Source: Roseiarcus sp037446355 (GTDB taxonomy: Bacteria; Pseudomonadota; Alphaproteobacteria; Rhizobiales; Beijerinckiaceae). From it: a stretch of DNA of 64,000 bases. The DNA lies in the NCBI GenBank assembly GCA_037446355.1, contig JBBIIT010000002.1, positions 66,846 through 130,845 of the forward strand, read 5' to 3'. Below the pieces are notes generated by a model. It searched no databases. It had not been told where the DNA came from and was given only the letters and a program-made list of their open reading frames with translations. The position numbers and the translations under genes were made by a program. This document shows, in pieces, positions 44,419 to 52,850 of the stretch. Each line of letters begins with the position of its first letter. The first letter of the stretch is position 1.

Positions 44419-45468
44419 ACTCGAACTCATCAGCAGGGCGACGCCGAAAACGAACACGAGCAGCGCTGCCGCGAACTCGAAGCCGCGTGCGATCAGCATC
44501 ACGCGCGAATCTTCCCCGGCGGCGAGGCGAACCGCGACGTCCTTCGCGAATACCGCCGCAAAGGCGAGCGCGCCGGTCGTCAGAGCGGTGCCGAGCGACA
44601 TCGCGAAGGTAGCCGCGACGCCGGCGAAGAACAAATTCTGCGCCAGCGCGAACACCAGCACCAGGATCGCACCCGAACAGGGGCGCGATCCCGCTGCGAT
44701 CACCGTCGCCACCGCGCCGCGCCAGGAGAATCCTTCATCGAGCGCGCTAGGGTCGGGCGCGTGGGCATGGCCGCATTCGTCGGCGACGATGGCGGCGTCG
44801 CCGGGCGCGAACGCTTGGAAATTCGCCGGCGTCAACGTCGCGGCGCCCGGTCGCCATGGCGCGCCGGGAAACAGCGCGCCTCCGGCGATGTTGGCGCGCA
44901 TCGCGAAGAAGCGCCGCAACGCCAGGATCAGGGCGCTACCCTTGCGCCAGACGAGCCAAAGGCCGATCGCGGCGATGCCCGAGTAACTGGCGACGGCCAG
45001 CGCGTCGGCCAGACGATTCATCGCGCCGGAGGTCGCGTTGAAAATAACGGCGGCGACGCCGACCAGCGCCACCGCGACGAGACCTTGCAATATCGCGGCG
45101 AGAAACGCGAGCCCGACGCCCCGCCTCAACGCGCGATCATTGGCCATCATGTAGGACGCGATGACGGCCTTGCCGTGACCTGGTCCCGCTGCGTGAAAGA
45201 CGCCATAGGCGAAGCCGAGGCCGATTAGACCCCAAAGCGCCGTGGGGTCGCCCGAAATCGCCTTCAGATGCGCGGACATCATGTGAGTGAGGGCGGATTG
45301 CTCGCTCAGCAGCCAGCCCGTTACGCCGCCGCTTGCGCCGCCTCCGCCTTCGCCACCGCCGACTGCGAACGGCCGGTTCGTCATGGCGGCGAATGAGGGC
45401 GCCACCGTGCAGAGCCATAACATCGAAGCGGGAGCGATCGCGGCGGGGCAGACGGCTTTCATCTTCAT
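44407..45468 (-). CDS. NicO-family nickel/cobalt (metal) transporter
   Basis: This 353-residue membrane protein of the NicO/RcnA type has the family signature HAAGPGHGKAVIASY. A cytoplasmic or periplasmic insert contains a short His/Cys segment (ADECGHAHAPDP). Six or more hydrophobic helices are visible, with AGSRPCSGAILVLVFALAQ in the second half. The start overlaps the stop of the DUF1007 gene by four bases, so the two are coupled. Such pairs are recurrent and may move nickel, cobalt or zinc; neither direction nor metal can be settled by eye. Confidence 0.87.
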   Translation of the reverse strand: MKMKAVCPAAIAPASMLWLCTVAPSFAAMTNRPFAVGGGEGGGGASGGVTGWLLSEQSALTHMMSAHLKAISGDPTALWGLIGLGFAYGVFHAAGPGHGKAVIASYMMANDRALRRGVGLAFLAAILQGLVAVALVGVAAVIFNATSGAMNRLADALAVASYSGIAAIGLWLVWRKGSALILALRRFFAMRANIAGGALFPGAPWRPGAATLTPANFQAFAPGDAAIVADECGHAHAPDPSALDEGFSWRGAVATVIAAGSRPCSGAILVLVFALAQNLFFAGVAATFAMSLGTALTTGALAFAAVFAKDVAVRLAAGEDSRVMLIARGFEFAAALLVFVFGVALLMSSSSGA

Positions 45469-46133
45469 GGGCAGGCAATGATGGCGCGGCTCGCCATCTT
45501 GAAGCCGAAATTGGCGCCCGGCGCCAGTCCGCTGAAAAACGATTCGTCGAGCGTCTTTTTATCGTTGCTGTCGAGCGACTGCGGTTTGGCCAAAGAGACG
45601 GAACAACCTGTTGGCGCGGACTTCAGGGTCACGCCGTCCTTGTCGTCATATTCGAAGTCGATGAAATATTCGGGATCGGCGACGAACAGCGAAGCGAATC
45701 GGCCGACCGACGCCGGGGCTTTCAACGGCAGCACGACATGGAAGGCGACGAGGTGATCTGGCCGCTCCTCCATCCAATATTCCGTGACTGGCGCGAACTC
45801 GGCCGCCTTGCCGTCGAGCTTCAGGGTGGTGAAGTAGCCGATCTGGGCGAGTCCGCCCGCGTTCTCCTGTGCGAGCGGGGCGAAAGTTTCGCGTTTGACG
45901 AGTTCGCCCGGTTTGGCGAGTCCCTGGGTCGCGAAGGACGAATACATCTCGTCGAACACCCAATCGTGGACCACCGACATCACCTTGCCGTTAGGATCGA
46001 ACAAGATTTGGCTGCGCACCGTCACCCAGACATGAGGATGCGCGCTCGCGGGAGACGACACTGCGAGCCACGCGCAAACGCCCGCAAGAGCGTTCAAAAC
46101 TCGACCCTTTAGATCCGAACTTCGAAGGCTCAT
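45465..46133 (-). CDS. DUF1007 periplasmic protein, partner of NicO transporter
   Basis: This 222-residue protein has a signal peptide (about residues 10-31) ending in SPASAHPHVWV. After cleavage this exposes a His-containing N-terminus, typical of DUF1007. The rest is beta-rich with no lipobox. Family members are encoded beside metal permeases and are thought to bind or deliver the metal in the periplasm. Here it precedes and overlaps the NicO gene, supporting one functional unit. Confidence 0.86.
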   Translation of the reverse strand: MSLRSSDLKGRVLNALAGVCAWLAVSSPASAHPHVWVTVRSQILFDPNGKVMSVVHDWVFDEMYSSFATQGLAKPGELVKRETFAPLAQENAGGLAQIGYFTTLKLDGKAAEFAPVTEYWMEERPDHLVAFHVVLPLKAPASVGRFASLFVADPEYFIDFEYDDKDGVTLKSAPTGCSVSLAKPQSLDSNDKKTLDESFFSGLAPGANFGFKMASRAIIACP

Positions 46134-46258
46134 TGGTTCGGCGCTCCCAAGAGAAGGCGCTTCGCGGGCGCCGAAACTCCCTGCCGGGCAATAGCGGCGT
46201 CAAAGTGGCCGCGGTCAGAGTTCAGCCTTCGTTTAGGTAATCGGCGCAATTTAATCGG

Positions 46259-47200
46259 ATGGCGCGTTGCGTTTGGCCATTCGCTTTTGCAGCTTTCATC
46301 TTGCTGCCCCTGGCGGGCTGCGGATGGATCGAGCGCGCCGAACGTCCCGCCTGGCGCTCTCAGGCCGAAAACGTCTGTCTCGCAAAGGGATTGGTCAAAT
46401 TCTCAGCGTTCGTCGAGCCGCAGCCAGAGATCAGCGGCCCCGGCATTTGCGGGCTGACGCACCCGTTCAAGGTTTCCGCGCTCGCAGACGGCGCCGTTAG
46501 GCTAGACAAATCCGTGACCATCGATTGCCCGATGATTTCGGCGTTGGAAGATTGGCTCGCCACAAGCGTTCAACCGGCTGCGATGGCGCGATTGGGGTCG
46601 CCGATCGTCGGCATCGAGGCCTTCGGGGCCTATAGCTGCCGTTCGATCGACAACATGGCGGGCGCGAGACTTTCCGAACATGCGTTCGGCAACGCCTTCG
46701 ACGTCGCCGGATTCAAGCTCGCGGACGGTCGCGAGATCGTCATCGTGCGCGACTGGAAGAAGTCGGACACCCAGGAATCCGCTTTCCTCCATGAAGTCCA
46801 AGCGGGCGCCTGCGGGCGTTTCACAACTGTGCTCGGTCCTGGCGCCGACGCCTTTCATTACAACCATTTTCATCTGGACTTAGCTATGCACGGCGCGACC
46901 GACTCCGGGCCGCGCCGCTATTGCAAACCGCTGCCCGCCCCCAATCTCTCGCCCCCGCCGGCACGGCCCGATGGCCTGCCACCGGCCCCCGATGTCGAGG
47001 AACCACAGGATGTCGCGCGGCTGCGCGCCGCGCCGCGATTCAGCGCCGGACCGCTCGCCTTGCACGGCCCGGACGGCGCGCTGCCGCCACCCCTGGAAAC
47101 CTTCGCGGACAAGCCTGCGCCGCCTCTGCTGCCTGAGGAATGGCGAGCCGAGGTCGATAATCGGCCGACATCCTCGGTCACAGTTTCGCAGGACGATTAG
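46259..47200 (+). CDS. Extensin-like C-terminal domain lipoprotein (M15-type fold)
   Basis: This 313-residue exported protein has a lipobox LPLAGC (Cys 21), so it is probably a lipoprotein. The central domain matches the extensin-like C-terminal family. Cysteine-rich strands are followed by SEHAFGNAFDVAGF and FHYNHFHLDL, which resemble the zinc ligands of M15 D-Ala-D-Ala peptidases. The last 90 residues are Pro-rich and disordered. A role in peptidoglycan processing is plausible but not proven. It stands alone between the DUF1007 and DUF1491 genes. Confidence 0.85.
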   Translation: MARCVWPFAFAAFILLPLAGCGWIERAERPAWRSQAENVCLAKGLVKFSAFVEPQPEISGPGICGLTHPFKVSALADGAVRLDKSVTIDCPMISALEDWLATSVQPAAMARLGSPIVGIEAFGAYSCRSIDNMAGARLSEHAFGNAFDVAGFKLADGREIVIVRDWKKSDTQESAFLHEVQAGACGRFTTVLGPGADAFHYNHFHLDLAMHGATDSGPRRYCKPLPAPNLSPPPARPDGLPPAPDVEEPQDVARLRAAPRFSAGPLALHGPDGALPPPLETFADKPAPPLLPEEWRAEVDNRPTSSVTVSQDD

Positions 47201-47216
47201 GCGGACTGCCGCGAGT

Positions 47217-47567
47217 TTACCCTTCCTCGACGAGGTCAAGTCCGTGTATGCCGTCGCGGCTCTCGACCTCAATAACAAAGGCGTCGGGATCGGCGGTTAG
47301 CGCCTTGCCAAGGCGGGTCTCGGCGTCCGCGTTCCCGATCCATTCTGCGTTATGGGCGCGAAACCAGCGCCGCTCACCTGCCAATTTTTCATCCGAAGGC
47401 CCCGGGGCGAACAGTGCGAGTTGTCCGTTCAGGCGATCGACCAGCACGTAGATCGCGCCAGCTTCGGCCGCGCCGCGCCTGCGCAACACGGCGGGCCGGC
47501 CTTGGACCGTGCTGCGGCGCAAGTACGCCGCGACCCAGATGTCGGATCGGAGCCGCGCGGAAATCAG
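47217..47567 (-). CDS. DUF1491 family protein, non-canonical start
   Basis: This small protein of 101-116 residues belongs to DUF1491 (GRPAVLRRRGAAEAGAIYVLVDRLNG, then ERRWFRAHNAEW). The family normally begins with a block like RLRSDIWVAAYLRR, which is present here but lies upstream of the first canonical start (TTG at 47522). The frame holds only CTG (47567) or ATT (47564) as starts above it, both touching the stop of the preceding gene. I give the CTG extension because the conserved block is then included. The function of the family is unknown. Confidence 0.72.
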   Translation of the reverse strand: MISARLRSDIWVAAYLRRSTVQGRPAVLRRRGAAEAGAIYVLVDRLNGQLALFAPGPSDEKLAGERRWFRAHNAEWIGNADAETRLGKALTADPDAFVIEVESRDGIHGLDLVEEG

Positions 47568-48163
47568 CGCGCCGCCTGCGAGGACGCGGCGGCGGCAATC
47601 TGTTTGACCAAACGCGGCGTGATTTCGGTTGAGACAGGCAGACCGTGCGATTTCTCGAAATCTCGTAACGCCACGAGGAATTCCGACCCCGAACCGCCTG
47701 ATTTCAACGCGTAGCCGAGGCGAATGAGCCCGGCTTGCGCCGCAACGGTCAATTTTTGCGCTTCTTTGCTAGCGCCGCCGCGCAGGATATCCGCGATCGG
47801 ATCGGAGGCGCGAGGCGCCGCAGTTGTGCCGGCGCCGAGGCCGATTGGGCGCGCCGGCGGCGGCGGCGCCTCAGTGAGCGCAGGAATAGGCGCTTGCGCC
47901 GCCGGCTTGGAAGCGACGTTCGGTGTCGGGGCCGAGACGGTCCCGAAAATCGGCGCGGGGTGGCGCTCATGTTGGAAAACGAGCGCATTGACGACGATAC
48001 CAGTCATCGTAGCGGCCAGCGCGGCGCTTGCGTAGCCGCTAGCGCGCCTCGGCAAGACACAGCGCAGCAGCGCCCAGGCGGTGGCGACTCCGAGCTTTCC
48101 CCCACGTCCGGCGGGGCGCGACAAAACTGAATCATAGCGCATTCGCGCCAGCGCCTCAGGCAA
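47564..48163 (-). CDS. Peptidoglycan-binding-domain membrane protein
   Basis: This 199-residue protein has a basic N-terminus and one hydrophobic segment (about residues 42-65, YASAALAATMTGIVVNALVF). A Pro/Ala linker follows. The C-terminal domain of about 70 residues resembles a PG_binding_1 fold (AAQAGLIRLGYALKSGGSGS, EFLVALRDFEKSHGLP). Its start overlaps the 3' end of the DivJ-like kinase gene by eight bases, and its stop touches the DUF1491 frame. An alternative start is ATG at 48142. It may link the cell wall to the kinase, but this is inference. Confidence 0.78.
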   Translation of the reverse strand: MPEALARMRYDSVLSRPAGRGGKLGVATAWALLRCVLPRRASGYASAALAATMTGIVVNALVFQHERHPAPIFGTVSAPTPNVASKPAAQAPIPALTEAPPPPARPIGLGAGTTAAPRASDPIADILRGGASKEAQKLTVAAQAGLIRLGYALKSGGSGSEFLVALRDFEKSHGLPVSTEITPRLVKQIAAAASSQAAR

Positions 48164-49670
48164 TCTTCTTCTCCTGTCCCGGAAGGGATTGCGGCGTCGC
48201 CCCCGGGCCGCGCAGCGTAGCGAAAGTCTCCAGACGCGGCGCGCCGACGCTCGCCGGCTTTATATCGCGGCAATCGCGCGGCAGGATTACGGTCACGCGC
48301 GTGCCGATGCCCGGCTCGCTTTCCAGAAGCAGCGTTCCGCCGTGCAATCCGACGAGTCCGCGCACCAGCGACAAGCCGAGGCCCGCGCCTTCGAAACTGC
48401 GGTCATAGCTCGAACGCACTTGATAGAACGGATCGCCCAGCCGCGGAAGATCCTTGGCGGCGATGCCGATGCCGGTGTCCGCGACGGTTATCCGGATCGA
48501 AGCCCCGTCGGCGTCGGCGCCGACAACGACCCGCCCGTCCGGCGGCGTGAACTTCACGGCGTTGGCCATCAGATTCAGGAGAATCTGCCGACATGCCCTC
48601 TTGTCGGCGACAAGTTCACCGACGCCGGTTGGCGGCGTCTGCGAAAGGGAGATCCGGCCGGCTTCCGCCTTTAGGCGGAGCATGTCGCAGCAATCCTTGA
48701 GCAAAGGCTCCAATTCGAACGGCTCGGGCAGGATTTCGAACTTGCCCGCTTCGATCCTCGAGGTGTCGAGGACGAGATTGACTACGGAGAGCAGATGCTC
48801 GGCGGACGAGTGGATAATGTTGGCGTATTCCGTTATGCGCGCCGGTTCGGTGGGCGCGAGCTCCGGATTGCCGAGGATTTCGGAGAAGCCTAGAATTGCG
48901 TTCAGCGGCGTGCGCAGTTCATGGCTCACATTGGCGAGCAGCCGATCCTTCATCGAAACGGCGATTCCGGCCTCGGCGCGCGCGATCTCGAGCCGTTGTT
49001 CGATGTCCTTCAGCTCCGTAACGTTTCGCGTGATCGAAACCAGCGCAGTGGCGTCCGCCGCGCCTTCGCCCGAATCGAGAACCGGCAATTTGCGAACGCG
49101 CACTTCGGCCCAGGCGAACCTCGGTTCCCCGCCGCCCGCAATAGCCCCGTCGCAGCGTAGGCGAACGACCGTCGTCGTCGCCTCTTCGCGATAAGTGGCT
49201 TGGCTGATCGCCTGGAGGTAGGCCGGCCGGTCAAGGACGTGCAGCCGGTTGAAAAATCCGCCACCCAGCAGTTCGGTCGAGGCGACTTCGAAAAGACGAA
49301 GCGCGTCCTCGCTCGCAGTTAGAACCTGGCCATCGCCATCATGGTGCATAACCAGCACGCCAGCGGCCTCCGACAGCGCGCGATAACGAATGGAGCTGGC
49401 GGCGGCGACTTCTCTGCGCGCTTTGCGATCCTTGTGCACGCCGTAAAGAAGGAAAGCCCCGGCGGCGGCGAATAGAGCGGCGACCGTAGCCAGAGTTCGC
49501 GCCTCGAGGTCGATTGTCAGTAGCCCTAGCGATCGCGCCAAAGTGAACACGATCCAGACCAACGCGGGCGGCGCGAAGCCAACCAGCAGCGCCAACGCCG
49601 AAAACGGCGCCTTTTCCTTTCGGCCCGCCGACTCGGTCGGTTGGCGTTGCGATGCGATCATGGCGGACAT
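48156..49670 (-). CDS. DivJ-like membrane sensor histidine kinase with PAS domain
   Basis: This 504-residue kinase has two hydrophobic segments (about residues 20-85) and a PAS domain (about 105-215, with FNRLHVLDRPAYLQAIS). The HisKA site NVSHELRTPLNAILGFSE (His 250) and an HATPase domain follow (NLMANAVKFTPPDG, VADTGIGIAA, GAGLGLSLVRGL). The layout matches DivJ, which phosphorylates DivK and so acts upstream of CtrA. The ATG at 49670 is chosen; a TTG at 49715 is also in frame. A CtrA-type motif lies about 100 bases upstream. The orthology is not certain. Confidence 0.78.
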   Translation of the reverse strand: MSAMIASQRQPTESAGRKEKAPFSALALLVGFAPPALVWIVFTLARSLGLLTIDLEARTLATVAALFAAAGAFLLYGVHKDRKARREVAAASSIRYRALSEAAGVLVMHHDGDGQVLTASEDALRLFEVASTELLGGGFFNRLHVLDRPAYLQAISQATYREEATTTVVRLRCDGAIAGGGEPRFAWAEVRVRKLPVLDSGEGAADATALVSITRNVTELKDIEQRLEIARAEAGIAVSMKDRLLANVSHELRTPLNAILGFSEILGNPELAPTEPARITEYANIIHSSAEHLLSVVNLVLDTSRIEAGKFEILPEPFELEPLLKDCCDMLRLKAEAGRISLSQTPPTGVGELVADKRACRQILLNLMANAVKFTPPDGRVVVGADADGASIRITVADTGIGIAAKDLPRLGDPFYQVRSSYDRSFEGAGLGLSLVRGLVGLHGGTLLLESEPGIGTRVTVILPRDCRDIKPASVGAPRLETFATLRGPGATPQSLPGQEKKIA

Positions 49671-49772
49671 CGTCCGGGCCACCGAGCGCCTGTGCTTTTT
49701 AACAGCGAAAACCAATTCGAAGCTCCACGACCCCTCGGGTCGATTCCTGGCTGCGACGATCCCAGTCCGGTC

Positions 49773-49787
49773 TTAAGGTTAGGCTAA
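49773..49787. promoter_or_regulatory. Candidate CtrA site upstream of DivJ-like kinase
   Basis: TTAA-N7-CTAA matches the CtrA consensus TTAA-N7-TTAA in seven of eight positions and lies about 100 bases upstream of the kinase ATG. The same one-mismatch form is found upstream of the PdhS-like kinase. Confidence 0.4.
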
Positions 49788-50008
49788 GAATTTCGACCTT
49801 GCCCCGTAGGGGTGGGAAATCGCGGCGAGGGAAAAGCGTTGATTCGCGTTATGGTTGATAAATGGTTCGTCGGTGTCGCGCACATTGCCTCAACCAGAGC
49901 TGAATTCGATCACTCCAATTCGCTCGATGTTTTCGACCGCACCTTCAGCCGTATCGATTAAGTTCGAAACGGCCGCGCCTGACGGCGGCGCGCGACGGAA
50001 CTGCGAAC
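49788..50008. other. Intergenic region without recognised gene
   Basis: Between the DivJ-like kinase and the small gene at 50,009 there is a stretch of about 340 bases. Apart from the CtrA-like site I see no open frame with coding character, no RNA gene and no hairpin. It should hold the two divergent promoters. Confidence 0.4.
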
Positions 50009-50359
50009 ATGGGCTTCCTAGGGAAATCGGTGTTTTGGCTCGGACTCGTCTATTCCGCGATGCCATTCGATGCGCCCAAGGCAAGACTCGATCTGACCAG
50101 ACTCGAATCTTCGATCTGCGCCGAAGTCGGCGCCGGTCAAAATTCGGCCCCGAGCGCCTACCGAGCCGCCCTTGTCACCGGCTGCGCCGCCTCGTTCGCT
50201 GCGGCGCCACGCAATCCGACGCCGGTCGCCGTTCCGCCTCCCGCGCGCGCCGTGACGACGCGCGGCGGTTCGGCGTACACGCTGAGCCGGGCCGACAAAC
50301 TGCCGCCCTGGCTTGGCGTCGCGAGCGCCGAGCGCAAGAAGCGGCGAACGTCGAGCTAG
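50009..50359 (+). CDS. Small exported hypothetical protein
   Basis: This 116-residue protein has a hydrophobic N-terminal segment (MGFLGKSVFWLGLVYSAMPF). A helical section (RLESSICAEVGAG) and a Pro/Ala/Arg-rich C-terminus follow. The N-terminus resembles small alphaproteobacterial proteins of the DUF5330 kind that often lie next to sufE, which follows here after 38 bases. I am not certain of the family. It is probably membrane-anchored or secreted. Confidence 0.6.
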   Translation: MGFLGKSVFWLGLVYSAMPFDAPKARLDLTRLESSICAEVGAGQNSAPSAYRAALVTGCAASFAAAPRNPTPVAVPPPARAVTTRGGSAYTLSRADKLPPWLGVASAERKKRRTSS

Positions 50360-50397
50360 CGGCGACCTCCCGCCAGGGGCTATAAGCGTCTATCGCA

Positions 50398-50835
50398 TTG
50401 CCCGAGAGAAGTACGCTGACCGACATTGCCTCCATTCGCGACGACTTCGCGCTGCTGCCGGACTGGGAGGACCGTTATCGCTACGTCATCGAACTCGGTC
50501 GCACCCTCGAGCCGCTCGCCCAAGCCGAACACGACGACGTCCACAAGGTGCGCGGCTGCGTCAGCCAGGTCTGGATCGTCGCGGCGAGCGGCGCGAACGC
50601 GAAGGGCGAGCCGATTTTACATTTTCGCGGCGACAGCGATTCGCATCTCGTGCGTGGCCTCGTCGCGATTGCGATCGCGCTCTTTTCCGATCGCACGCCG
50701 GGTGAGATTCTCAACGAGAATCCGATGGCGACCTTCCGCGAACTTGGCCTCGAACAGCATCTCACGCCGCAGCGCTCCAACGGCGTGAGGGCGATGATCG
50801 AGCGCATCCGAGCGGACGCGCGCGCCGCGAACTGA
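50398..50835 (+). CDS. sufE: Cysteine desulfurase sulfur acceptor SufE
   Basis: This 145-residue SufE accepts persulfide sulfur from the cysteine desulfurase SufS for Fe-S cluster assembly. The acceptor Cys is in VRGCVSQVW (Cys 54), and DWEDRYRYVIELGR and FRELGLEQHLTPQRSNG are typical. The only canonical start is TTG at 50398. A CTG at 50416 preceded by GAGAGAAG would give the usual family N-terminus and is an alternative. No other suf genes are nearby. Confidence 0.93.
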   Translation: MPERSTLTDIASIRDDFALLPDWEDRYRYVIELGRTLEPLAQAEHDDVHKVRGCVSQVWIVAASGANAKGEPILHFRGDSDSHLVRGLVAIAIALFSDRTPGEILNENPMATFRELGLEQHLTPQRSNGVRAMIERIRADARAAN

Positions 50836-50844
50836 AGCGCCGCC

Positions 50845-51846
50845 TCACCAAATCTTGCTGACTTTGTATCCCGCGGCGCGCGCGAGTTCGACGAGGCCGT
50901 TGCGGCCGGAAAGATGCAAGGCTCCGACAGCGATGAAGGCGCCGCCCTGCTCGAGCAGCGGAGAGGCGCGGCGCAACATGAGCTCATTGCGCCCGACCAG
51001 AAGCAGGCGCGTGAACTCCATCTCGGCTTTTCGGTCGTCGACGGTCAATTCGGGAATTGCGTCAAGGAGCGCAATGGCGAATGCCGGGCGCTTCTGCAAA
51101 TAGAGACTGAGCAAGGTGGCATAGCCGTCGTCGTTGATCTGCGGCAAGCGGGCGCCGGCGCGCAGCAGTTTGGCCGCTAGATCGTTCGGCGTCGTCGAAA
51201 GCGTCTTGAGCTGCTCGTCGACGCTTTCGAGCGCGACTATGGGAAGATGGCGCGCCTTGCCGGTCTCGGCGATCAGTTGATCGACTTCAGGCAGGCCTTC
51301 TCGCGCCCCCTCGGCTTCGCAGGCCGGCAGCGCCGTCGCCACCGCCAGGAACCAGAGTTTCAGATGATGCGCCATCGTGCCCGGCAATCCGTGGGCCGCC
51401 ACGAACGCCTCGACCGCGCCGATCTCGGGAGCGGGGATCGCTTCGGCAATCGTGTCGGCGTTCGGCGAAAGCGCCGCGCGCAACATGCCCGCGCTGAGAT
51501 CGACTTGTTCGGACGCGTCGAAAGGGCCGCCGAGTTCGGTCGCCACCGCCTTGGCGTCCTCGATATATGTGGCCGCGGCGCGCGCGAGCGCGACCGCCGT
51601 CGGCTGTGTCGAGTGAATTGTGCCGTAGAAATAGGAAGGCGCTAGTCCCTCTTTCTCGATCTTCCAGAGCAGTCCGTCGCCGTCGGTCAATTCGTCGGCG
51701 TGCGCGGCGAGATCGGGCTTGATTTCGGCGCTCCGCGAGAGATCGCGCCCCTTGCAGACAGGCGTCTCGTCGGCGCGCGCCGGGGCGAGCGCGAGCGCGC
51801 AGAACACGAGGAGAAGCGCCGGCCAACGCGTCATTTTGTGATTCAC
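50845..51846 (-). CDS. TraB/GumN family protein
   Basis: This 333-residue exported protein has a signal peptide (about residues 6-25). It carries the TraB/GumN pattern of two GxxH-like metal motifs, YFYGTIHST and VGALHLSGRNGLVELA, with helical segments between. The family is related to Tiki-type metalloproteases. Here it may be a periplasmic protease or processing factor, without direct evidence. Its start overlaps the stop of coaA by four bases, so the two are in one transcript. Confidence 0.83.
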   Translation of the reverse strand: MNHKMTRWPALLLVFCALALAPARADETPVCKGRDLSRSAEIKPDLAAHADELTDGDGLLWKIEKEGLAPSYFYGTIHSTQPTAVALARAAATYIEDAKAVATELGGPFDASEQVDLSAGMLRAALSPNADTIAEAIPAPEIGAVEAFVAAHGLPGTMAHHLKLWFLAVATALPACEAEGAREGLPEVDQLIAETGKARHLPIVALESVDEQLKTLSTTPNDLAAKLLRAGARLPQINDDGYATLLSLYLQKRPAFAIALLDAIPELTVDDRKAEMEFTRLLLVGRNELMLRRASPLLEQGGAFIAVGALHLSGRNGLVELARAAGYKVSKIW

Positions 51847-52808
51847 AACTTTCGCAGCGAGACCTGTTCGATGCGGTGGCTCGCACCCTTGATGAGGCGC
51901 AAGCTCGCCCGCGGGCGAGTCGGCAAAATATTTTCGCGCAGATTCACGAGATTGATGCGCCGCCAGATGTCCCGGGCGGTCGCGACGGCCTCATCGTCGC
52001 CGAGATCGGCGAATTTGCGAAAGAAACTTTTGGGGTCGCGGAACGCGGTGTCGCGCAGGCGCATGAAACGCTCGATATACCATTTCTCCAGCAGTTCCTC
52101 GCTTGCGTCCAGAAACACCGAGAAATCGAAGAAATCGGAGACGAACGGAACTTCCCTGCCTTCGCGCGAAAGCCGGTTCGGCAACAATACGTTGAGCCCC
52201 TCGACGATCAGGATGTCGGGTCGATCGACGACGACCCGCTCGCCCGGCACGACGTCATAGACAAGATGAGAATAGACCGGCGCCATGACGTTACGCTCGC
52301 CCGCCTTCACCGCCGCGAGGAAACGGATAAGCGCCGTTCCGTCGTAGCTTTCGGGAAAACCCTTGCGTTCCATAATGCCGTCGAGGTTCAGCTTGGCGTT
52401 GGGATGCAGGAACCCGTCGGTGGTGACGAGCTGCACCTTCGGCGTGTTCGGCCAGCGCGAAAGCATCGCTTGCAACACGCGCGCGGTGGTGGATTTTCCG
52501 ACAGCGACGGAGCCGGCGACGCCGATGATATAGGGTACCTTGCCGTCGACCGCGCCGAGGAAACGCTGCGTCGCTTTGAACAGCCCTTGCGTCGCGGCGA
52601 CATAGAGTGCGAGCAGGCGCGAAAGCGGCAAATAGATTGCGATTACCTCGTCGATCGAAATCGGATCGTGATTCGATTGCAGCTTGCGCAGATCGTCGAT
52701 CGTCAGCGTCAGTTCGGTGTCGGCGCGCAGTGTCGCCCACTCGTCGCGCGTGAAATGACGATAGGGCGACGCGAGATCGGACAGCATCGGCTCGCCGGTT
52801 TCAGGCAT
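51843..52808 (-). CDS. coaA: Pantothenate kinase, type I
   Basis: This 321-residue enzyme performs the first and controlling step of coenzyme A synthesis. The Walker A motif is GVAGSVAVGKST (about residues 95-106). LVTTDGFLHPNAKLNL, MERKGFPESYD and VEGLNVLLP are family marks, and the C-terminal part holds the CoA-feedback region. It lies 42 bases after hisE, a pairing conserved in alphaproteobacteria, and is followed by the overlapping TraB-like gene. Confidence 0.96.
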   Translation of the reverse strand: MPETGEPMLSDLASPYRHFTRDEWATLRADTELTLTIDDLRKLQSNHDPISIDEVIAIYLPLSRLLALYVAATQGLFKATQRFLGAVDGKVPYIIGVAGSVAVGKSTTARVLQAMLSRWPNTPKVQLVTTDGFLHPNAKLNLDGIMERKGFPESYDGTALIRFLAAVKAGERNVMAPVYSHLVYDVVPGERVVVDRPDILIVEGLNVLLPNRLSREGREVPFVSDFFDFSVFLDASEELLEKWYIERFMRLRDTAFRDPKSFFRKFADLGDDEAVATARDIWRRINLVNLRENILPTRPRASLRLIKGASHRIEQVSLRKL

Positions 52809-52850
52809 TGCAAGCTCCGACGAAAGTCACGAACGAGAGGGCGTTTGGAC

